Below are positions 1 through 5,031 of a stretch of DNA of 5,031 nt, in pieces. This DNA is from DASPKO01 sp035628055 (GTDB lineage Bacteria > Planctomycetota > Phycisphaerae > Phycisphaerales > UBA1924). A program made the position numbers and the translations under genes. Every line of letters begins with the position of its first letter. The first letter of the stretch is position 1. The notes under the pieces were generated by a model, which made no database searches, was not told the origin of the DNA, and saw only the letters and a program-made list of their open reading frames with translations. The stretch spans positions 1 through 5,031 of the forward strand of contig DASPKO010000070.1 of assembly GCA_035628055.1 (NCBI GenBank). The letters are read 5' to 3'.

Positions 1-3000
1 GCAACCCGGGGCATACCAACGGGAACCCCGTGCGCGACCACAGCTACGTGGTCGACGCGGTGGGCACGGGCCGCATCTACCAGCAGACGGACGTCGACCT
101 GTTTATGTTCCACGCGCCCCTCGACATGCTCGGCGAGTACCGCGGCAACAACGACGACGCGGGCACCGGCCTCTTCGTGGGCGGCGCCTTCCAGATCGCC
201 GACGCCGAGGGCCTGCTGATCGACCCCGACGGCGATCCCAACACGGCGCCGCACCGCGTCACGTCGCGGAACCTGGCGCTCTGGGACGCGGCGGATTGGT
301 GGTGGGTCGGGCCGCAGGCAACCCCGTTCGGCTTCGCGAACAACCCCGCGACCCCGGCGACGCCCGGGGCCGAGGTCTACGCCATGCTCAACTGGGATCC
401 CGACGGTGGCGGTCCGCTGGCGCCCCGGCTGGTCGTGGGCGGGGACTTCAATCTCAACATCCCCGGCCCGGGCGGGGTCGTCACGCTGCAGAACATCGCG
501 CAATGGGTCTTCAACCCGCTCGCGGGCAAGTACGTCTGGGCCTCGCTCGGCGACGCGGGGGCGCCCGTGCGCGCCCTGGCGGTCTTCGATCCCGTCTCGT
601 ACGACCCGGACGGCAACGGGCCGGCCCCGACCCTGCCGGACCCGGGCGGCCGCGGGCTCATCGCCGGTGGCGACTTCACGACCATCGGCGGGGTAGCGGC
701 CAACCGCATCGCCTCGCTCTCGGCGGGGATCGGCGGGTTCGCGTGGAACGCCCTGGGCGCCGGCGTGAACGCGCCCGTGCACGCGCTGACGCTCTATGAC
801 CCGCTGGACCCCGGCGCCGAGCGGCCGGCCAGCCCCGGCCCACCCGCGGTCGGGCTGGTGGCCGACGTGCCGGACTACCCCCTCTCCCTGGCCGTAGGCG
901 GCGCCTTCACCAGCGCCGACGGCAACGCCAACATCTCGAAGGTTGGTCTCTGGACCGGGGTGGAGTGGATCGGCCTGGGCGAGATCGTCTCGCCGACCTT
1001 CGGCCCGTACAACGCGACGATCAACGGCACCGTCTTTGCCCTGGCGAACTTCGACCCGCCGGACCCGGACGGCACCGGCCCCGCGCCCGACCCCGACCCC
1101 GAGCTCATCATCGGCGGGGACTTCACCAGCGTGAACCGGCACGACGGCCCGATCGCGGCCAGCCGCCTGGTCCGCTGGGGCATCCTCGGGCCGGACAACG
1201 ATCCGCAGGACCCGGCCTACGACCCCCTGCTCACCTTCGAGGAGGCCGGGTCGGGGGCCAACGACACCGTCTTTGCCATGGCGGTCTGGGACCCGCCGGA
1301 CGTCGCCGGCGACATCGAGCCCGTGCTGGCGATCGGCGGCGCGTTCACCGACCTCGACGGGTCGGGGGCGCAGCGCGTGGGCTTCTGGGACGGGGCGGCC
1401 GGCGGCGCCCTGGGCCAGGGGATGAACAACACGGTGCGCAGCCTGGTGGCGCTCGTGGACGACCAGGAGCCGGGCATCCCGCTGCTGGGGGGCGACCTGG
1501 ACCCGCAGGAGGTCCTCTACGCCGGCGGGTTCTTCACGACCGCCGACGGCGACCCGGCCAACCGCGTGGCCCAGTTCGCCTTCGACCCCGGGCTGGGCGC
1601 GTTCGTCTGGACGGCGCTCAACGGCGGGACGGACGGGCCGGTCTTCGCGCTGGCGAACTTCGACGACCAGAACCCGCAGTTCGACAACAGCGAGAGCTTC
1701 TGGGACCGGAACGACCGCCCCGCGACGCGCGTCTCGATGGCGATCGCGCCCACGTTCGGCTCGTTCCTGAACACGCGCATCCGCATGTTCGACTCGAACC
1801 TGAACCTGATCTACACCAACAACACGATCGCGCCGGCGCCCGACCCCTCGGGCTCGATCGATCCGGCGATCTCCGCGGCCCAGCCGCAGCCCAACACGCA
1901 GCTCGTCGGGCCGCCGATCTGGGCCGGCGAGACCTACTACATCGAGGTCCGCAGCGAGACCCAGGGCTTCCGCAACACCGGGCGGTACAACATCCGCGTG
2001 ACCGTGGACGCGGTCCCCCCGGACACCAACAACGACGGCCAGCCCGACGACGTCATCAGCGACTACTTCGAGACGACCGACGCGGGCGACTGGGCCAACG
2101 CGGCCGAGATCGTGGTGGACGACAACGCGGTGGGCAACGGGGACATCTTCGGTCAGGTGGCGGACAACTTCCCGCCGCAGATCCCGATCACGCCGGTGAC
2201 GGGCGAGCAGACGCGATTCTTCGACATCTACCCCTCGCTCAAGTTCATCTCGCAGGCGGGCGACCAGGCGAACATCGAGACGATCACGGACACGGACCTG
2301 TGGTACTTCCGCGCCAACGCGGACGGCACCGCGGAGATCCGCGTCAACACCACCGCGCTCACGCCCAACATCTCCGACCCGGACCGCGACCCGAACAACT
2401 ACGACGACCAGTTCGCCGAGCGGGAGTGGGACCTGACGGTGAACCCCCCCACCGCGGAGGACCGCGGGCAGGAGCGCCAGTACAACAGCCTGCTGGACTC
2501 GGTGGTGCGGATCTTCAACGCCGACCTCGAGCAGATCTTCGTCAGCGACACCAACCCGGCGGTCGCCGGGCGGCTGGGGTACTACGAGGTCGGCGACCAG
2601 GTCCGGCCCTTCCGCCAGCGCGACGGCCGGGTGGTCATCCCGATCACGCGCGGGCAGATCTACTTCATCCAGGTCGAGAGCGGCCAGCTCGCGGCCTTCA
2701 ACACCGACCCCTCGCTGGTCGACTGGCGCTACGCCACCGGCTCCTACGAGGTGATGGTGCACACCATGCCGGACTTCGATCCGGACTTCGACGACGACCA
2801 CGCGGGCGGCTTCCCGGAGACGGCGATCCCCATCGCGACCGCGCCCCCGGCCCGCCCCGGCGACGCGCCCAACGGGCAGGGCTCGATCACGGGCCGCATC
2901 GACAACACCTTCTTCAACCCGGACGATGTCGACAGCTTCAAGTTCATCTCGCCCACGCGCGGCACCGTCAACGTCACGATCTCCGCCACCGAGCCCGGCT

Positions 3001-5031
3001 CGGTGCTGCGGCTCTCCGCCGCGATCACCACCGCCCTGGGCAATGTCGCCGCCGGCTCCACCCCCGCGGGCGGCTCGGTCACCCTGACCTTCCTCGGTCA
3101 GAAGGGCCAGACCTACTTCATCGACATCGACGGCGTCTCCACCACCGAGGGCGCGTACCGCATCGACGTGGTCACCCAGCCGTTCGTCGACGACCACGCC
3201 GACATCGGCAAGTGGCACCTCGCCACCGTCATGCCCGTGAGCGGGTTCTTCGGCTCGGCGACCGCCAGCGGCCGCCTCGAGGGCGTCGCGGACACGGACA
3301 CCTTCACGTTCGTGGCCCCGGACTTCGACGTGGCCCGCGTGACCGTCACCCCGACCTCCAGCACGCTGGACCCGGTGGTGCGGGTCTACGAGATCAACGC
3401 CGACGCCCGGGGCAACCTCCAGCTCTACCCCATCGCCCTGAACGACGACGCGCAGGGCCTGGGCGCCGGATCGCGCGTCACCTTCTCGGTGACGGCCGGC
3501 CGGCCCTACTACATCTCGGTCGAGGGCGTGAACCCCTACGTGGACTTCGGCAACTACAACCTGGTCGTTGACCAGCTCTCGCCCACCGACGACCACCCGA
3601 ACCTGGCCGACCTGCCCAGCGCGACGCCCATCACGATCGTGTACGACCCCATCAACGGGACCGGCGCGGGCACCGAGACCGGGGCCATGCAGGACCCGGT
3701 CGACGACGATCTCTTCTCGTTCGTCGCCCCCGCTTCGGGCAACGCGGTCATCACCGTCACCGCCGACGACCCGGCCGAGAATCCGCACGTCGAGCTGCGC
3801 GACGCCAGCGGCGTGCTGATCGCCGGGGCCAACGGCGCGGGCGGCGTGGCCACGCTCGTCGCCAACAACGCCCTGGTCGCCGGGCAAACCTACTTCATCG
3901 ACGTCACCCTCCAGGGCGCCCTGGGCGGCTACACCGTCGACGTCGTCACCAGCCCCGTCGACGACCACGCCGACGCCGGCGAGTGGAACCTCGCCACGGG
4001 CATCACGCTCTCGGCCAGCAACGGCGTGGGCGTGGCCAGCGGCGTCATCCTTCCCCTCTTCGACACCGACCTCTTCACCTTCGACACGGTGGCCCCGGGC
4101 ACGGTGATCCTCCAGCTCACCACCCCGGACAGCACGCTCAACTCCCAGCTCACCGTCTTCAATGCCTCGTTCAACCAGGTCGCCTTCAGCCAGGGCAACG
4201 CCGACTCGGTGACGATCACCTTCGCGGCCACCGCGGCCGGCCAGCGCTTCTTCGTGCTCGTCGAGCCCGACGCGCTCGCCGCGGGCACGACCCAGACCGG
4301 GTCGTACGTGCTGCGCGTGCAGGGGTCCACCGGGGGCGGCGGGGGCGGCGGCGGCGGCGTCCCGGGCGAGGACGACCACGCCAACGCCGGCGAGTTCCCC
4401 AATGCCACGCTCATCGGGCTCGATCAGAAGACCGGTGACGGCTCGGCCTTCGGGTTCATCAACTTCCTGGGCGATTCGGACCTCTTCACCTTCACCACCC
4501 AGGCCGCCGGCCCGGTGCGCATCCAGGTCGTCGCGCCCTCGGGCTCTCAGCTCGACGCCTCGGTCCGCGTCTTCGACGCCGGGCAGAACGAGATCCGCTT
4601 CGACACCCTCGGGATCCCCGGGGCGACGGCCTCGACGTCCTTCGATGCCGCCGGGACCGAGACCTATTACCTGCTCGTCGAGCAGGTCGGGCCGAACGTC
4701 GGCTCCTACACGGTCCGCGTCGACACCGAGCCGCAGACCCACTTCCTGTACTACCCCGAGGGCTTCAGCTCCTCAAGCATCGACGAGTTCGTGCCCCTGG
4801 TGAATCCCAACGGGGTCGACGTGAGCTTCACGGTCATCGCCCGCTACGAGGTGGGCGTGCGCGACCAGGTGATCGCCACCGGCAGCGTCCCCGCCAACTC
4901 GCGCGGCGGCATCACCATCTCCTCGCGCTCGGGGAGCGCCCTGGTCCGGCGCGATGAGCCCTACGCCCTGGAGATCCGCTCCGACGGGCAGCTCGGCGCC
5001 ACGCTGAGCCACTACGACTTCGGCGTGACCA
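1..5031 (+). CDS. Giant secreted mosaic protein (GGxFT propeller repeats, tandem PPC-like domains), partial at both ends
   Basis: One frame (first full codon at base 3) stays open for about 1,676 codons, with neither start nor stop in the window. It is the coding frame because nearly all codons end in G or C and because its translation shows regular domains: seven GGxFT repeats (residues 57-555), PPC-like beta-sandwiches (split domain 4-39 plus 572-669, then 682-921, 930-1061, 1063-1195, 1196-1319, 1320-1442, 1457-1576) and a YYPEG-type C-terminal domain (1580-1676). I found no Cys codon and about seven Lys, while Asp is abundant. The signal peptide, if any, lies upstream of the window. PPC domains are known mainly as accessory domains of exported bacterial proteins, so a cell-surface or extracellular location is inferred. 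No protease triad, glycosidase or other catalytic motif is seen. Adhesion, ligand binding or surface structure is possible, but the function is unknown. The style suggests a planctomycete. Confidence 0.95.
12..119 (+). other. N-terminal half of an interrupted PPC-like domain
   Basis: The segment reads RDHSYVVDAVGTGRIYQQ followed by TDVDLFMFHAP. The G-x-I...DxDLFxFxAP pattern is the opening strand pair of the PPC-like domains further along this protein (compare DSDLFTF in the last one and DTDLFTF in the one before). The next PPC strand, expected as roughly xVxIxVxAP and then a VRVFD-like strand, does not follow. The sequence instead runs through LDMLGEYRGNN straight into the first propeller repeat. 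The missing strands appear to resume at 1716. The alternative is a short degenerate domain unrelated to the later half. Confidence 0.6.
222..242 (+). other. DPDGDPN acidic loop in propeller unit 1
   Basis: The residues DPDGDPN form a short Asp-rich turn of the kind that often coordinates calcium. It lies inside the first unit, after GGAFQ and before the NLALWD strand, so it is not at the same structural position as the other DPDG loops (396, 603, 1062). Calcium binding is inferred from composition only. Confidence 0.35.
396..1094 (+). repeat. Recurrent DPDGxGP(x)P loops between propeller units
   Basis: The linker that joins the closing FD strand of one unit to the LxVGG strand of the next repeatedly reads DPDG followed by G/P-rich sequence: DPDGGGPLAP at 396, DPDGNGPAP at 603 and DPDGTGPAPDPDP at 1062. 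Other unit boundaries have divergent Pro/Asp-rich versions (YDPLDPGAERP near 795, WDPPDVAGD near 1290). In a closed propeller these loops would all sit at the same edge. They may be solvent-exposed acidic turns with metal affinity; that is inference. Confidence 0.6.
1716..2009 (+). other. C-terminal half of the interrupted PPC-like domain
   Basis: The segment carries the later PPC strands: TRVSMAIAP, then LNTRIRMFDSNLNLIYTNN (the position of LDASVRVFDAGQNEI in the last PPC domain), then GETYYIEV (about 1926) and a closing GRYNIRVTVD strand. It lacks the opening G-x-I..DxDLFxF segment, having FDNSESFWDRND in front instead. The opening segment is present at 12-119, before the propeller. Joining the two pieces would give one PPC-like domain of normal strand order, so the propeller appears to be an insertion in the first strand-to-strand loop. 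The alternative is a stand-alone truncated domain. Confidence 0.65.
2022..2051 (+). other. DxNxDGxxDD calcium-loop-like linker
   Basis: The residues DTNNDGQPDD lie directly between the end of one PPC-like domain and the start of the next. The DxNxDGxxD spacing matches the acidic loop of dockerin, EF-hand-like and thrombospondin-type-3 calcium sites. No paired second loop or flanking helix is visible, so this is a single candidate site and not a dockerin domain. Confidence 0.5.
2046..2765 (+). other. Enlarged PPC-like domain (about 240 residues) with insertions
   Basis: It starts DDVISDYFETTDAGDWANA, a variant of the DDHADAGEW opening seen later. The core PPC strands can be traced: TDTDLWYFRANADG followed by TAEIRVNTT (from about 2286), VVRIFNADLEQIFVSDT (about 2499), GQIYFIQVESG (about 2652) and GSYEVMVHT at the end. 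The regular domains of this protein are about 120-133 residues, so this one carries over 100 extra residues. They fall mainly before the DTDLWYF strand, in an Asp/Asn-rich stretch around 2370-2490, and after the IFVSDT strand. The extra loops may decorate the sandwich with a binding surface. It follows the nested propeller domain after only the short DxNxDG linker. Confidence 0.65.
2790..3185 (+). other. PPC-like domain, array member 1
   Basis: It opens with DDDHAGGFPETAIPI and has the strand set GRIDNTFFNPDDVDSFKF, then GTVNVTISATEPG, then GGSVTLTF, GQTYFIDIDG (3105) and a closing GAYRIDVV. The fold is the bacterial pre-peptidase C-terminal (PPC) type of jelly-roll sandwich. The middle strand (LRLSAAITTALGNV) is less typical than in its neighbours. 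Its start lies exactly 399 bases before that of the next member. Confidence 0.75.
3189..3587 (+). other. PPC-like domain, array member 2
   Basis: It opens DDHADIGKWHLATVMPV. Core strands are ASGRLEGVADTDTFTFVAP, then VARVTVTPTSSTLDPVVRVYE, then RVTFSVTAGRPYYISVEG (YYISV near 3507) and a closing GNYNLVV. The order and spacing match the PPC consensus of an acidic opening, DxDxFxF, a VRVY strand, GxxYYIxV and GxYxLxV. Its middle loop (NADARGNLQLYP) is longer than in the other members. It follows member 1 without a linker and runs directly into member 3. Confidence 0.8.
3588..3959 (+). other. PPC-like domain, array member 3
   Basis: It opens DDHPNLADLPSATPITI and continues with DPVDDDLFSFVAPASG, then NAVITVTADDPAENPHVELRD, then GQTYFIDVTLQG (3882) and GGYTVDVV. 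This is a clear PPC-like strand pattern. The opening has HP in place of HA and lacks the GEW of its neighbours. Its GQTYFID strand shares an exact 15-base match with member 1 (3111-3125 and 3888-3902). Confidence 0.8.
3960..4328 (+). other. PPC-like domain, array member 4
   Basis: It opens DDHADAGEWNLATGITL. Core strands are ASGVILPLFDTDLFTFDT, then GTVILQLTTPDSTLNSQLTVFN, then SVTITFAATAAGQRFFVLVEP and a closing GSYVLRVQGS. The GxxYYIxV strand is changed to GQRFFVLV. It is joined to the next domain by a glycine-rich linker, unlike the tight junctions upstream. Confidence 0.82.
4332..4358 (+). repeat. Nine-glycine linker (GGS/GGC codon run)
   Basis: Nine consecutive glycine codons (GGG and GGC) lie between PPC-like members 4 and 5 and are followed by VPGE. 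This is the only homopolymeric stretch in the protein and probably acts as a flexible hinge. Its G-rich coding strand is prone to slippage and could form G-quadruplex-like structure. On the opposite strand it reads as a proline run, which is a shadow and not a gene. Confidence 0.9.
4371..4730 (+). other. PPC-like domain, array member 5
   Basis: It opens DDHANAGEFPNATLIGL and is the most canonical member: FGFINFLGDSDLFTFTT, then GPVRIQVVAPSGSQLDASVRVFD, then STSFDAAGTETYYLLVEQ (TYYLLV near 4662) and a closing GSYTVRVDTE. Its first 24 bases match those of member 4 (3960-3983) at 23 positions. It is the last PPC-like unit before the C-terminal domain. Confidence 0.85.
4740..5031 (+). other. C-terminal beta-rich domain with YYPEG and NPN motifs, cut by the window end
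   Basis: It starts HFLYYPEGFSSSSIDEF and continues VPLVNPNGVDVSFTVIARY, then an SVPANSRGGITIS strand, and ends in LEIRSDGQLGATLSHYDFG. The order (aromatic-YPEG/FAEG opening, an LxNPN turn, a polar-x-pAxSRxxI strand and a VxATxSxYDFG strand) resembles an Ig-like domain known from large exported proteins of actinobacteria and planctomycetes, where it occurs near the C-terminus. I cannot name the family with certainty. The frame is still open at the window end, so more of the protein follows. Confidence 0.6.

Larger units (their letters stand above)
171..1667 (+). repeat. Seven-unit GGxFT beta-propeller-type repeat array (delta-60/Rax2/kelch-like)
   Basis: The unit pattern is LxVGGxFTxxxG...NxVAxWDG...W..LGxG....V.AL..FD. 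Its glycine pairs start at 180 (GGAFQ), 438 (GGDFN), 666 (GGDFT), 897 (GGAFT), 1113 (GGDFT), 1335 (GGAFT) and 1524 (GGFFT), so spacing is 189-258 bases, or about 63-86 residues. The closing strand reads VYAMLNWDP, VRALAVFDP, VHALTLYDP, VFALANFDP, VFAMAVWDP, VRSLVALVD and VFALANFDD. Counting from GG to FD gives seven complete units, a common blade number for beta-propellers. Length variation sits mainly in the loop between FD and the next LxVGG. Related repeats are known in delta-60-repeat and fungal Rax2-type proteins; assignment to one named family is inference. The array probably forms a rigid binding or display module. Unit divergence at DNA level is high, so this is not a recent tandem expansion. 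Confidence 0.8.
3186..3974 (+). repeat. Direct repeat GTCGACGACCACGCCGAC at PPC domain boundaries (3186-3203, 3957-3974)
   Basis: An identical 18-base sequence encoding VDDHAD occurs at the start of PPC-like members 2 and 4. A related copy opens member 5 at 4371, where 23 of 24 bases match 3960-3983. The surrounding domain bodies are far more diverged. The repeat may reflect protein-level constraint on the DDHA motif, past recombination at domain borders, or both. Confidence 0.75.

Noticed and set aside
77..1786. Several 80-110 codon open frames on the - strand (for example 77-343, 377-709, 875-1198, 1517-1786)
   Set aside because: They recur antisense to the propeller units and give similar Ser/Pro-rich peptides (such as VKSPP motifs) because they mirror the repeated GGDFT-coding DNA. 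They are shadows of the repeats, not genes.
2022..2051. A dockerin domain, which would imply a cellulosome-like complex
   Set aside because: There is only one DxNxDG loop, with no second copy and no flanking helix pattern. It is better read as a single acidic linker.
965..3571. Open reading frame of 868 codons on the + strand, in a different frame
   Set aside because: It overlaps the domain-bearing frame completely. Its translation is a low-complexity Arg/Gly/Pro/Ala/His mix with no recognisable domain, and its length follows from the scarcity of stop codons in high-GC DNA.
3929..4414. 161-codon open frame on the - strand with a proline run
   Set aside because: The proline run is the complement of the nine-glycine linker of the + strand gene, and the frame lies wholly antisense to clear PPC-like domains. 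No ribosome binding site or domain supports it.
2790..4730. A secreted peptidase, suggested by the PPC-type domains
   Set aside because: No protease signature (subtilisin Asp/His/Ser blocks, HExxH zinc site) is present in the visible 1,676 residues. An upstream catalytic domain outside the window cannot be excluded.
4402..5012. Short open frames on both strands at the 3' end (4402-4803 +, 4773-5012 -)
   Set aside because: Both overlap the main frame, which carries the last PPC-like domain and the YYPEG domain there. Their products are Ser/Arg- or Ala/Gly-rich with no pattern.

Overview
The window lies entirely inside one very long protein-coding gene on the + strand. The frame whose first full codon is at base 3 runs about 1,676 codons to base 5030 without a stop, and both ends of the gene lie outside the window. 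Other long open stretches, on either strand, are shadows of this high-GC frame: they translate to Arg/Pro/Gly/Ala-rich sequence with no domain pattern, whereas this frame gives regular, recognisable repeats and almost always ends its codons in G or C. I see no intergenic DNA, RNA gene, mobile element, CRISPR array, promoter or terminator.

The product is a giant mosaic protein, almost certainly exported. In order it shows: (1) the first half of a PPC-like beta-sandwich domain (about 12-119); (2) seven beta-propeller-type repeats carrying a GG-x-F-T motif (171-1667), resembling delta-60/Rax2/kelch-like repeats; (3) what looks like the second half of the interrupted PPC-like domain (1716-2009); (4) a DxNxDG acidic loop (2022-2051); (5) an enlarged PPC-like domain (2046-2765); (6) five more regular PPC-like domains, most opening with a DDHA/DDHP motif (2790-4730), with a nine-glycine linker before the last; (7) a C-terminal beta-rich domain (4740 to the end) that starts with a YYPEG motif and is cut by the window.

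The very high GC content, extreme GC at third codon positions, giant secreted multi-domain architecture, DPDGxGP loops and PPC arrays suggest a planctomycete, perhaps of the Phycisphaerae. This is inference from style; no phylogenetic marker is present. The protein has no visible Cys and only about seven Lys but is rich in Asp, which fits an extracellular, possibly calcium-binding protein of a marine bacterium. No catalytic domain is visible, so an adhesive, structural or ligand-binding surface role is the most that can be inferred.

The most interesting observation is that the seven-repeat propeller appears to be inserted inside a PPC-like domain. A shift in synonymous codon choice near 2.8 kb and near-identical DDHA boundary sequences suggest that the downstream PPC array has a partly separate history.
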